This document shows positions 26,401 to 34,949 of a stretch of 64,000 bases of DNA, piece after piece. The notes beneath the pieces are model-generated. The model searched no databases. It had not been told where the DNA came from and worked only from the letters and a program-made list of their open reading frames with translations. Made by a program: the position numbers and the translations under genes. This DNA comes from Streptomyces liangshanensis (lineage in GTDB: Bacteria; Actinomycetota; Actinomycetes; Streptomycetales; Streptomycetaceae), in the NCBI RefSeq assembly GCF_011694815.1, contig NZ_CP050177.1:1674001-1738000 (forward strand), in the 5' to 3' direction. The stretch's first letter is position 1. Each line of letters opens with the position of its first letter.

Positions 26401-28959
26401 CCGCAGCTTCGTGAACTGCGAGGATGCTTCCGGCTTCGGCTGCTTGGTCTTGGGATTCAGCTTGAGACTGCCGTCCGCATTGAGGTGCGCGGTGCTGCGC
26501 TTGGGGCGCTGGAGGATCCCCTTCTTCCAGGCGGCGAGTTGCTCAACGCCTTCCTGGGCAAGCTCCTTGGCCTCCTTCGAGCCCACGACCGCGGCCCAGC
26601 CAGGGCTCGGCAACAGAAACTGGTGCACCGCGTCGTCGGGCAGCAGCTGCGGTTCCCCATCCTTGAGGAAAGGCAGCGGAGTTGGTGCCAGGGCGCCCTT
26701 CGCCTTCAGCCAGGCCTTGTCCTTGCCCGCCACGTCGTCGCCCGCGTACACCACGCGGCGCCCGCCGATGAGCGAGTTGCCCCGGCGCAGGTGCAACCCG
26801 AACCACGGCGCGCGCATGCCCGGGTGCATCGTGTTGAGCCAAAGCGACACCTCGGCCAGCTCGACACCAGTCGCGTTGAGGTCGACCCCGTAGGCGTTGT
26901 GCAGGGCGATGTACGCCTTGACCTTCTGCTTCTCGGTGATCGCGTCGGCCGCGGGGATGGTGATGCCGAGTTCGTCCTGGCGGCGGCGCAGGTACTCATC
27001 GGCGACCTGGTTGATGGCCTCGTTAAGGAACGCGCCCGAGCCGAGCGCCGGCTCGCAGATCTTGTACTTCAGCATCTCTGACGCCCGCGTCTTGATGACA
27101 TCGCCGTGCTCGTCGCGCTCCTGGTCGAGGCGGTTCTTGAGGGTGAGTTCGACGGTGACCTTTGTCAGCGACTCAGGAGTGTAGTACGAGGCGGAGGTTT
27201 CCCGGTCACGGCCGGCGAGCCGATAGACGAACGAGCCTTTCTCGTACTTCTTGGCGCCGCGCAGGCCCTTGCGAGCGTCGTCCTCGCCGTACTGGACGAG
27301 GGTCTTGTCGGGATACTGGTCCTGCTTGTGCGAGGGGATAAGCCAGGAACCCTGTTCCGGGTCACCGCCTTTGGCCACCTCGCACAGTTCCTCCTTCGCG
27401 ATGATGCCGGTGTAGGACATCAACCCCTCGTAGACAGAGCCGAGTTGGTTGATGCCGAGGTTGCGGTAGGAGATGAAGCCACCGCGTTCGCCGCGCTTAC
27501 CCTTCTTCATCGTGAGCAGCCTCAGCACCTCGTGGAGGGCTTCATTGCGCAGACACAGATCGAGCCAGCGGGGGTCGTTGTCCTCGTCGCTGCGCGGGTC
27601 GAGGACGCCGGTGCCGATGAGGCGGATGGCGGTCGGCTCGAAGAGTTCGCTGCGCAGAGCCTCGAAGCGAAGGCCACGGTCCTCACTTCGGCGGGCCTTC
27701 TTGGCCTTACGAGTCTCCTCATCGTCGCCGGGTTGGTCATCGTCGGGCTCGGTGCCGTACGCGCGGTGGCCGAAGTTGACCTTGTTGAACAGAACGTCGA
27801 GGGACTGGAAGAGATGGAAGCCGTTCTTGGCCTCCTCGACGAGTTCCTCGTCGCGCTCGACGAGTTCACGCAGGCGGGCCATGGAGTAGCCGGCCTCGTA
27901 CGACCCGTCGTCGGCAGGGAGGATGCCGAGTTCGGGGCGGGCCTCCGCGTACAGCAGGAACAGGACGCGGTAGAGGTAGCGCAGCGCTTCGCGGGTGAGC
28001 TCGCGCGCGAAGGGGATCTTGGGGCTTTCGATGTCGGCCGGGGTGACGTCGTTCTTCGGATCCGCCATCCGGTGCAGGACTTCGTTGGCGATGATCTCAA
28101 CCGAGCGCTGCAGGCCGTAGCGCAATTCGCTGGAGACACCGGCCGCGTTGTCACCGGAGGACTTGAGCAGAGCGTCGATCGCACGGCGCGTGTCGTTCTC
28201 GCCGGGGCGGAGCATGTCCAGACTGAACAGAGCGGCGATGGTGGCAAGTTCGCCCTGCTGAGCGTGATCGTTGCGCTCCAGGGCGGCGTCGAGGTTGGCC
28301 GCAAGGTAGCGGCCCTCGTTCCAGGCGTGCCGGTCGGCGAGCAGAATCACGCCGCCGCAGAGCAGCAGCACGAAGCGGGGGTGCGGGCCGCCTACTTCGC
28401 CGAGTTCGCTCTGGAAGAGCCATGAGGCCAAGGCCGCGCCCGTCTCGTACGACTCGCTCGCACTGACCCGCACGGACGACAGGAGCCGCCCGGCACAGTC
28501 GGGGTCGAGGGCGTCGTCGTTGGCGGCGGTCCAGCCGCAGTCCAGGGCGATGATGCCGTGGCCGTGGTAGGCGACAGGTAGGGTGTGGTCGCGGCCGGCG
28601 CGGTGCACGGTGAGCTCGGCTGGGGAGGTGTCGTAGCCGAGGGCCCGCAGGACCATCTGGTGCCACTTCGCAAGCCGCTTGGTCCACTCGGGGTTGTTGT
28701 GCGTGTTGAGGCGGGCTTCGTCCTCGGCGTCGGCCTGGGTGGTCTTGACGAAGTAACCGCGCAGTTCCTCGGCAAGGTAGGGGGTGCGCAGGGTGCGCAG
28801 CAGCTCGCGCGGGGTCTTGCGCGGGTCGTTCTCGTCGCCCTCGCGCTGCGACCAGGTGGCGAACAGGCCCTTCTTCAGGTCGGTGCCGAGCTGGTCGGCG
28901 AAGTAGTGCGCGGACAGGTATTCGCCACGGTTGGCGAAGGAGTCGAAGTCGGTGCTCAT
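23467..28959 (-). CDS. Giant N6-adenine-type DNA methyltransferase (1830 aa)
   Basis: AdoMet motif I is PALGSGAFLNEAI at about residue 638, and motif IV is GNPPWVRP at about residue 1143. NPPW/Y is the N6-adenine/N4-cytosine catalytic tetrad, and the long insert between the two motifs is typical of Eco57I/PglX-like enzymes. The 600-residue N-terminal region (ARELTREALRYLYRVLFLLY; YRNLGINQLGSVYEGLMSY) resembles the helical part of such enzymes. I see no PD-(D/E)XK site in the first 200 residues, so it is probably a stand-alone methylase that marks self DNA rather than a type IIG enzyme. The ATG at 28959 overlaps the SNF2 stop by 4 nt (ATGA). At 1830 residues it is longer than the usual PglX or DrmMI. 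Confidence 0.87.
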   Translation of the reverse strand: MSTDFDSFANRGEYLSAHYFADQLGTDLKKGLFATWSQREGDENDPRKTPRELLRTLRTPYLAEELRGYFVKTTQADAEDEARLNTHNNPEWTKRLAKWHQMVLRALGYDTSPAELTVHRAGRDHTLPVAYHGHGIIALDCGWTAANDDALDPDCAGRLLSSVRVSASESYETGAALASWLFQSELGEVGGPHPRFVLLLCGGVILLADRHAWNEGRYLAANLDAALERNDHAQQGELATIAALFSLDMLRPGENDTRRAIDALLKSSGDNAAGVSSELRYGLQRSVEIIANEVLHRMADPKNDVTPADIESPKIPFARELTREALRYLYRVLFLLYAEARPELGILPADDGSYEAGYSMARLRELVERDEELVEEAKNGFHLFQSLDVLFNKVNFGHRAYGTEPDDDQPGDDEETRKAKKARRSEDRGLRFEALRSELFEPTAIRLIGTGVLDPRSDEDNDPRWLDLCLRNEALHEVLRLLTMKKGKRGERGGFISYRNLGINQLGSVYEGLMSYTGIIAKEELCEVAKGGDPEQGSWLIPSHKQDQYPDKTLVQYGEDDARKGLRGAKKYEKGSFVYRLAGRDRETSASYYTPESLTKVTVELTLKNRLDQERDEHGDVIKTRASEMLKYKICEPALGSGAFLNEAINQVADEYLRRRQDELGITIPAADAITEKQKVKAYIALHNAYGVDLNATGVELAEVSLWLNTMHPGMRAPWFGLHLRRGNSLIGGRRVVYAGDDVAGKDKAWLKAKGALAPTPLPFLKDGEPQLLPDDAVHQFLLPSPGWAAVVGSKEAKELAQEGVEQLAAWKKGILQRPKRSTAHLNADGSLKLNPKTKQPKPEASSQFTKLRDAARRVEFLWAAVVKRMELSEKEIARRIDLWQADPSDPEYAFLQHPNQAVPKERVLEDLFNAIDTPYWRLKKVMGAWCALWFWPADKAGLLDGSDGEYTARTVVSDAHGLSEVLGGVPLTGEQPESEAAPELAAVAAPTPAPRFVEATALFALGPEQTSFEDLELSADDDVVVEVRQVGPKGMKKGPAKSKASERRPIVPLQDLDDWLEFLEAMLGTADVPEGTLMDSFKSLDELKGFEETLPGFMGMDVDNPEDRFPWLRAVRDIEEEQGFLHWELEFALIFAQNGGFDLQVGNPPWVRPRWNESSVLAEHDPWFELEVKASTVEKERRRREVLESRAARRYVLGELTNTSAQVAVFGSPQMYPLLTGTQPDLYRAFMSQVWAHISADGTAGMVHPDTHFTGDNEARLREAAYQRLRVHGDFVNAGQRFFPEPVGHTAHFGVHIYGRPGKIRFDHLSWLVSADALRYSAQHDGSGEVPGVRYRNGEFDERPHRARVVRVDTHQLAVWQRLLDETGQPVEQTRLLFPVSTGETSAIEALADYPVRLGSAAQISPGYHESGAKKNNLIDYNRPDPITGQEYQPDGWRRVILKGTQLSVANPVFKRHDANSNDPYGADLVALASDFVLDTAYVRANGRNRAYLAEQERWIDYRVLARLQASDTAMTRARRKVAHDDRIPEEQVTRAQIDAVLVQRARRRYVTFHRLAWRKMIAPNTERALYAALVPPGTAHIHAVHSLAMPNLRLTALVAGFWASLPLDYFLRATGRGDLQVKGARVMPAPTSDHPLASTLLLRTLRLNCLTQTYAHLWAELYDPAWSNQERWACEWPSLQPLDDVTADWRPETPLRSERARRSALVEIDALVAVWLGMDADALIAAYRGRFPVLQKYEAVTWFDADGWKLAGNARTIGQRQTKGTWVQFEAYRAAPEIAPVPEGYTEPFYKADREAEMREAHAVFQKRLDEAIARGEWDPVKQEVPKP

Positions 28960-31900
28960 CGTTCGTTGCCTCCTTCGGTGGCGGTGTGCGGTTCGAGGAC
29001 GGCCAGCAGGCGCAACATCGGTTCGCCCGCCGTCTCCAGGGACTTGACCAGCTTCAGCTGCCGCTTGGCCGTGCGGTCGAGCTCCGCTTCCTTCGGGCGG
29101 GCACTGGCGAAGAGGGCGTCCTGCCGCCAGTCGGTGACCTTCTTGCGATAGGGAGCAAGGGTCTCTTCGATCTGCTCGCGGTACGCGCCTTCAAGGAGGG
29201 CCAGTTGTCGCTGTGCGGCATCGATGGCGTCGGGCACGAGCGCGTTGAGGCCCGGCAGGTCGCGGGGCGTGGCGCGGCCGGGCATGTTCGGGCCCACGCC
29301 GTAGCTCTCCAGTACATCGGCGGTCAGCGCTGTGACATGCGGGCTGCCGGGAAGGCCGGAGACGGCCATCCATTCGACGATGGTGGGCTTGCCCAACGCA
29401 TTGGAGTAGATGCCCTGGACCAGGAAGGTCGGGCTGTCCACGGTGGCGGCGAGCACCGGGGCCTTGTGACGCCCGATCTCGACGAGCACCTTGTCCGTGA
29501 GCCAGTCCAGGACCGGGTGGACGTCGGTGACGTACGAGACGTTCGGCCACTGGGACGCGGTAGTCTCCCTCGCCGCCTTCAGGCGTGCGCCGGCGAGGTC
29601 CTTGGAGAAGGTGATGCGCATGCGTCCCGGCTCGGTCTTGCGCGGCAGGATCTGCTGTTCGTCCAGGTACGACTTGGGCAGTGCCTTGAGCCGGTACAGC
29701 AGGTCCCGTGGTGGCTCGAAGGCGATGGTGCCGTCGTCGTCGCGCCGCAACGACAGCATGTCCTCGGGATTGGGACGGGAGATCTGCCGCAGTGCCTCGT
29801 CGAAGTAGTCCGCGGTGGACCGGAAGAGCTTCGGTACGACGGCGCGGGCCACTTCGGGGTGTTCGTGGACTGCGCCCACCTGGCCGAGCAGCCCTGTGAG
29901 GAAGGCGGCCCCGCCCTGCTGGGACTGCTTGATGGACTCCTCGACGGTCCGGCCGGCGATCAGGTCCTGGGTGAGGCGGTTCTCTTCCTCCTTGGCCCGA
30001 TACAGGCCGGTGACCGCCTCGGCCGAGCCCTCGATCTTGTGGGCCTCCTCCTCACGCCTGAGGAGCTTCTCGCCTACCAGCCGGTCATCCAGGGTCCGCG
30101 GCTGTCCGGTCGACTCGTCCATGCGCCACGGGATGTCACTGGTGAGGATCAGCGCGCGGAACTCAGGCCGGTGTTCCTGCCCGTACCGGTCGATACGGCC
30201 GTTGCGCTGCTCGATGCGGATCAGGGACCACGGCAGGTCGTAGTGGATCAGCAGATGGCACTGCTGATGCAGGTTGACGCCCTCGGAAGCAACGTCGCCG
30301 GTGAACAGGATGCGCACCGGGTCGTCGCGCAGCCCGAACTTCTCGACGATGTCCTGCTGTTCCTGATCCGTGCTGGCCTCGCCGTGCATGACCTGTACGG
30401 CTCCGCCGTATCCCAGCCAGGGCTTCTTCTCGTCCGGGCTGGCGGTGTGCCGGAAGCCGAGTGCGGCCGGGACGGTCTCCGCCAGCCACTTCAGGGTGGG
30501 GATGCTCTCGGAGAACACGACCACTCGGGTGTCGGAGCCCGTGCCGACGCCCAGCTCTCGCAGCTCGGCCAGCAGCGCTGCCCTCTTCGCCGAGTCCTGG
30601 TCCTCGATCTGCTCGGCGAGGTGCTGCAGGTCGGTCAGGGCCGCCCGCTCGATCTTCCGTGCCGCTTCGCGTACCGCCGGGTCCTCCGGCCGCTTCCGTG
30701 TCTTCGAACCGTTGTCGGGCTTGTCCGGCGGCGGGTTGTCGAGGTTTCCCATGCGGGTCTTGATGGTCGCCAGCAGCGCCTTGTGCGAGGAGAGGAACGA
30801 CTTCAGCAATCGGTATGGGACGAGCTGATGACGACTCGCCGACGGCGTCGCCGGGTCGGCCGGGATCCAACGCGTGGCCAATTCCTCAAGGACCGCGCGT
30901 TCCTTCTCGGTGGCCGGGGCGTGGAGGGGCAAAGACGGGCCGCGGTCCGCCCAGGTCCCCTTGAGGGACTCGCGGACTTCGGCTGAGGTCTTGGTGCGCC
31001 GGATATAGAGGTGCGCGAGATCCTTCACTTCGTACTGGGACGGATTGGCGATCGCGGCCTCATCCAGCATCCTGACCAGCTCGGCGAAGGAGGTAGCGTC
31101 GCCATTGTGCGGGGTGGCGGAGGCCAGCACGAGCGCGTCGGTCTTGCGTGCCAGCAGACGGGCGAGCGCGTTGTTCTTCGTGCCGCGGTTGACGAGGTTG
31201 TGGGACTCGTCGATGACGACGGCGTCCCAGTCGGTGTTGTCCAGGTGGTGGGCGTACACGTCGCTCTTCAAGGTGTCCACGGAGATGATCGCGCGCTTGA
31301 AGTACGCGAACGGGTTCCGCCCCGCGGGGATGTCCTGCTGCACCCGCTGAATGCCGGTCGAGTCCAGCCGCACCAACGGGATCGCGAACCGGGTCCACAG
31401 CTCGCGCTGGAACTGCTCCAGTACGTGCTGCGGCGTCACCACCAGGATCCGCTCGCCGCGCCCCCGCCGGATCAGCTCTGCCAGCAGCACCCCGATCTCC
31501 AGGGTCTTACCGAGACCCACCACGTCCGCGATCAGGATCCGCGGCTGCGGGTTCTTCATGGACAGCGCCAGCTCCGCCGGACGCAGCTGGTGGACCTGCT
31601 GGTCCATGAGGAAGTTGTCCGCCAGCGCCAGGCCGTGCTCGGTCTGCGGCAGGAACGTCTTCCGCATGATCGCCTCAAGGAACAGACGGGATCTGCGATG
31701 GTTCGGAGAATCGTCAGCCACCAGCTCGGTCTCGCGGGGGTCGAGCTCCTGAACGACATCCAGCCGGTCGTAGAAGGTGGCGTCGATCCCGCGTACGAAC
31801 GAGGAGATGCCGGTGACCTCAACCATCCATCCGTCACGGTCGGTGGCCGTGCAGTTGCGCACCAGCCACAGCTCGTCTCGGATCAGGACCTGTGCACCCG

Positions 31901-32012
31901 CCGCGTATCCGCCAGTGTCAGTCGGCTGCTTCGCTGACGAGGCTTCGTCCGGCTCCAGGGCGCCCCTCGCCGTATCGCTCTGCCCGCCCACGGCTCCCGC
32001 CTCGACGCTCAC
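28956..32012 (-). CDS. SNF2-type helicase (DrmD-like), 1018 aa
   Basis: A Swi2/Snf2-class SF2 ATPase. The N-terminal 60 residues form a small beta-rich module (AGAQVLIRDELWLVRNC). Motif I is ADVVGLGKTLE at about residue 166 (V in place of the usual E before GLGKT), motif II is IDESHNL at about 267, SATPHNG is motif III, and QRNGRIDRYGQ is motif VI at about 606. About 400 further residues follow with no recognised domain. Similar helicases are DrmD of class 1 DISARM and the SNF2 proteins of other methylation-linked defence loci, where they translocate on DNA. The GTG at 32012 has GGAG 5 nt before it. It is the first gene of the four tightly coupled genes, 131 bp downstream of the kinase. Confidence 0.86.
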   Translation of the reverse strand: MSVEAGAVGGQSDTARGALEPDEASSAKQPTDTGGYAAGAQVLIRDELWLVRNCTATDRDGWMVEVTGISSFVRGIDATFYDRLDVVQELDPRETELVADDSPNHRRSRLFLEAIMRKTFLPQTEHGLALADNFLMDQQVHQLRPAELALSMKNPQPRILIADVVGLGKTLEIGVLLAELIRRGRGERILVVTPQHVLEQFQRELWTRFAIPLVRLDSTGIQRVQQDIPAGRNPFAYFKRAIISVDTLKSDVYAHHLDNTDWDAVVIDESHNLVNRGTKNNALARLLARKTDALVLASATPHNGDATSFAELVRMLDEAAIANPSQYEVKDLAHLYIRRTKTSAEVRESLKGTWADRGPSLPLHAPATEKERAVLEELATRWIPADPATPSASRHQLVPYRLLKSFLSSHKALLATIKTRMGNLDNPPPDKPDNGSKTRKRPEDPAVREAARKIERAALTDLQHLAEQIEDQDSAKRAALLAELRELGVGTGSDTRVVVFSESIPTLKWLAETVPAALGFRHTASPDEKKPWLGYGGAVQVMHGEASTDQEQQDIVEKFGLRDDPVRILFTGDVASEGVNLHQQCHLLIHYDLPWSLIRIEQRNGRIDRYGQEHRPEFRALILTSDIPWRMDESTGQPRTLDDRLVGEKLLRREEEAHKIEGSAEAVTGLYRAKEEENRLTQDLIAGRTVEESIKQSQQGGAAFLTGLLGQVGAVHEHPEVARAVVPKLFRSTADYFDEALRQISRPNPEDMLSLRRDDDGTIAFEPPRDLLYRLKALPKSYLDEQQILPRKTEPGRMRITFSKDLAGARLKAARETTASQWPNVSYVTDVHPVLDWLTDKVLVEIGRHKAPVLAATVDSPTFLVQGIYSNALGKPTIVEWMAVSGLPGSPHVTALTADVLESYGVGPNMPGRATPRDLPGLNALVPDAIDAAQRQLALLEGAYREQIEETLAPYRKKVTDWRQDALFASARPKEAELDRTAKRQLKLVKSLETAGEPMLRLLAVLEPHTATEGGNER

Positions 32013-32143
32013 GTCCGCTCCGATTCCTCACCCACGGTGCGCCTCGCACCGCTCACCATTCACGAGTCGTATGGACAGCGCCCAAGCCGACCCCATACGC
32101 CCGTCCGCCTCTAGCTTCCCACCAGGCACTGACACCTTGGCTA

Positions 32144-33310
32144 TCAAAGCGCGGTATCCGCCGCGTACTCCGCCCTCAGCTCATCCGCGACCCGCTTCGA
32201 TGCCGGCGGCTTTACGGCCGTGGGCCTGGCCTTCGGCTCCGCCTTTGGCTTCACGGCCTCGGCGGAGTCGGGGTGCGGCTCGTCCTGCTCCGCCTCCTCC
32301 GGTTCCGTCTCTTCCGCCTCAGCAGTTCCTGGCGGGCTATCGAGCGGCAAGTCCAGACCCGCGTCGTCAGTGATCTCGGCCTGGTCCTCAAGCAGCTTCT
32401 CGAACAATGGGGACAACGGCTCCTTGGCCGCATCCGGCGTACCGCCCGCGGTCGTATGCCCGATCAGCGCGAGTCGTGCGTCGGCCGGCGCCTTTCCAGC
32501 GGCCTTCAACAGCTTCGAGCATGCCTTTGAAACGTCATCCAGCGTCGGCCTGTCCTCGGGAACGTGGGCGAGCATGGAGGCGATCAGTGGCTTAAGCCCC
32601 TCGGGCACACCGCTCAGATCCGGGCCGATGTCAGGATTCGCCACCTGCACGGCGACGGCCTCCCACACCGCACCGTCGTACGGGTAGTGGCGCGCCGCCG
32701 CATACAGCAGAACCGCGCCCAGCGCGTACACGTCCGCGGCTGGCGTCACCTTCGGATGTCCGCTCGCCTGCTCCGGCGGCATGCAGCGCACCGTCCCGAT
32801 GATCATCCCGCTGTGGGACAGGGACTCCTTCGCGGCATCCATGAACGCACCGAGCCCGAAGTCGATGATTATGGGGCCTTCTGTGCCCATGATGACGTTC
32901 TGGGGCTTCAGATCCCGGTGGAGCAGTTCCGCGGCGTGTACGGCGCTAAGCCCCTCGGCGAGCAAAGCGCCCAGACTGGCGACCAGCGGCAAGGGGAGAA
33001 CGCCGTCCTGGTCCACGCAGGCCAGCAAGGTACGTCCGGCCACGTACTCCATGGCCAGCCAGGGGCGGTCCGCGAACGGGTCGGCCTCCAGGAACCGCGC
33101 CACCCTGTTGGTACCGATCACGGTGCGCGCTATCAGCGCTTCCTTTTCGAAGCGGGCCCGCGTGACGGGGTCCAGCTTGTCGCTCCGGATCAGTTTCACC
33201 GCCACCGGCTGACCACCCGGGGTGTAGGCGAGGTACACCTCCCCCATGCCGCCCGAGCCCAGCTCCTTGGCCACGGTGTACCGGCCGATCCGCTCGGGCG
33301 TCCCCGTCAT
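32144..33310 (-). CDS. Soluble Hanks-type Ser/Thr protein kinase
   Basis: 388 aa. Residues about 8-275 form a eukaryotic-type kinase domain: P-loop LGSGGMGEVYLA, Lys in VAVKLIRSD, catalytic loop HRDLKPQNVIMG, DFGLGAF, and the APE-equivalent MPPEQASG. The C-terminal 110 residues are Ala/Pro/Glu/Lys-rich and probably disordered. There is no membrane segment or PASTA domain, unlike PknB. The ATG at 33310 is preceded by TAAGGAG, somewhat far upstream. It reads in the same direction as the SNF2-methylase-helicase set and precedes it by 131 bp, so it may be co-transcribed or regulate it. Kinases accompany methylases in Pgl/BREX type 2 (PglW with PglX). A role in switching the system on is inference. 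Confidence 0.87.
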   Translation of the reverse strand: MTGTPERIGRYTVAKELGSGGMGEVYLAYTPGGQPVAVKLIRSDKLDPVTRARFEKEALIARTVIGTNRVARFLEADPFADRPWLAMEYVAGRTLLACVDQDGVLPLPLVASLGALLAEGLSAVHAAELLHRDLKPQNVIMGTEGPIIIDFGLGAFMDAAKESLSHSGMIIGTVRCMPPEQASGHPKVTPAADVYALGAVLLYAAARHYPYDGAVWEAVAVQVANPDIGPDLSGVPEGLKPLIASMLAHVPEDRPTLDDVSKACSKLLKAAGKAPADARLALIGHTTAGGTPDAAKEPLSPLFEKLLEDQAEITDDAGLDLPLDSPPGTAEAEETEPEEAEQDEPHPDSAEAVKPKAEPKARPTAVKPPASKRVADELRAEYAADTAL

Positions 33311-33494
33311 CTGTTGCTCAGCACTCCTTACACGCACCCCTGCGGCATCCGGTCCAGATTCGTGGGCGCCGATCAAGCCTAGTCTCTCGTTGTGCGGGGC
33401 ATGCAGGGTTCTGTCGGCTCTGCCGCTCTACCGTGGGGCAGCCGGCCCCAGCGGCTGTCGGCTGCGCGCTCAGCAGGTCATCACCCACCCATGA
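33311..33494. other. Gap between kinase and broken JetD-like gene
   Basis: 184 bp that should hold the promoter of the kinase operon on the minus strand. I see no convincing -10/-35 pair and no gene. Confidence 0.4.
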
Positions 33495-34754
33495 TCAGAG
33501 TTGGTCACCCCAATCTGCCAGGAGGGCGTCAGCGACGCCTTCCTCGTAGACAGCCGCCTGATGCTCCTGCATCGCATTACACAAACGCGGGTCCCATGAA
33601 GTGCTACGGGCCTTCCCGGACAAGGCAACGTGGTCGTCTTCGGTCCGGAGCCCCTCCAGGTAATCCGCAGCGCTCATCTTCCAGGGCTCGGCTCCGTAGC
33701 GGCCAATGAGCTGATTGGTCATGTCGATTCCCGGCCAGTCGAAGTCCCCGTGGTAGAGGAGCCGACCCCCTCCGTTGACGATCAAGCGGGCCAGTCGGTG
33801 GAAGGCCGTTGACGGTCGGCCTTCGGCGCAGATCAACGGCGGGCTGCTTGCACCGAGTTCTCCAGCGGCGCGGAGGAGGACAGCTGGGTTCTCACACACG
33901 TACACCCTCGGCACGTGAACGGTGACAGGCAAGGTGACCAGCTGGTGAAGTGTGACGTGGAAGGGGGTGCCCTATCGAGCCGCGTCCGTGAGCCACTCCC
34001 CCAGCCCTCGACCAGCCGCCGGCAGGTTGAGGACGAGGACGCGGCTGGCCAGGTCGTCGACGATGACGTCGAACGCGTCCCAAAGCTCGCGCCGGGCCTC
34101 GGCTCCTGCCGCGAGCGGAACTCCTCGTGCTGTTGCCAACGCACGGAGTACGAGGGTCGGCAGCGAGCCTTGGCCAGGGTTGAGGGTCTTGGTGTTTCCC
34201 GTGGTCGCGTCAGCCAAGGCGGCCAGCATGACCGGGGGCGAACCGCTGGCGCGTGCATAGAGGTATTCCAGAACGCGGATGGCCTGGATGAGGAGGCGTT
34301 CGTCCTTCTTATTGATCAGCCCAGTGATCGTCCCGTCAGAGGCAAGGCCGCTCAGCCACTCCTTGTACCAGGGGTTCTGGACGTGAAGCGTGCTGGCCTC
34401 TCCCTCGGCCAACAGCTGCTGCCGGGCCTGATCAATGGCGCTCCGCTCGTCGGCTCGAAACCGCAGCGGAGGACCGAGTCGTCCCAAGAGCTCTCGGAGG
34501 GAAGCGCCGGTGACGTTGCGGACGTTCTGGTCCAGTGCCTCGAGCGGAAGAGAGACTCGGCGGACGTCCGCCGAGCGATACGCGCCTGTAATGCCGATGA
34601 TGGCGTTGCGCTCATCTATCGTTGGATTCGTCAGGCCGATGGAGCCGGTGATCTCGCCTCCATTGCGTTCAAGCGAGCGCCGGGCCGCCCCAAGAAGGCG
34701 GCGGAACTCGGGGCCGCGATAGCGCTCGTATGCGTCGGGCGTCGGCAGGCTCAT
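33495..34754 (-). pseudogene. JetD-like (TIGR02679, DUF3323/DUF2399) gene with in-frame TAG
   Basis: The reading frame encodes 419 residues if one stop is ignored. Residues 1-260 (MSLPTPDAYERYRGPEFRRL to GLGEWLTDAAR) are the DUF3323-like N-terminal part. Codon 261 is TAG (33972-33974). The same frame then continues GTPFHVTLHQLVTLPVTVHV into the DUF2399 toprim-like part (CENPAVLL; CAEGRPS; YHGDFDWPG). In Wadjet type III the equivalent protein, JetD, is the nuclease that cuts plasmid DNA extruded by the JetABC SMC complex. No jetABC genes are present. The ATG at 34754 overlaps a preceding reading-frame stop by 4 nt (ATGA), showing it was once distal in an operon. A second start downstream (33932) could yield only the C-terminal domain. 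Confidence 0.8.
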
Positions 34755-34949
34755 TGCTCCCCCTCGCTTTCCTCAGTGCCGCTGTCCATCGGCTCTTCCT
34801 CAGGCGCGTTGGTGAGCAACTCCGCGTGGGCCGGAACGCGGCGGCTTGGCCGGAAGCTGAGCAGCTCGGCGGCCAGATCTTCGGGTCCGGGGTATCCGAC
34901 GTCGTCGAGGATCTGTTCGCCGTCCCAGACCAGCAGCATGGCAAAGCCA
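34751..34949 (-). pseudogene. 3' fragment of the gene upstream of the JetD-like gene, cut by the IS
   Basis: Sixty-odd codons (including MLLVWDGEQILDDVGYPGPE) run from the IS boundary to a TGA that overlaps the JetD-like ATG. In Wadjet type III operons this place belongs to the SMC-like jetC. The fragment is too short for me to confirm that, and it ends in an acidic tail. It is treated as the remains of a truncated gene; a 62-codon ORF could start at the first Met. Confidence 0.5.

Noticed and set aside
14427..33310. Calling the island operon simply DISARM, Druantia or BREX
   Set aside because: Single components resemble each of these, but no complete set is present: no DrmC phospholipase-like gene, no DruH, no PglZ/BrxA/B/L, and the RelE-UvrD and Mrr-like genes are extra.
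33495..34754. A functional Wadjet system
   Set aside because: jetA, jetB and jetC are absent and the JetD-like gene has an in-frame stop.
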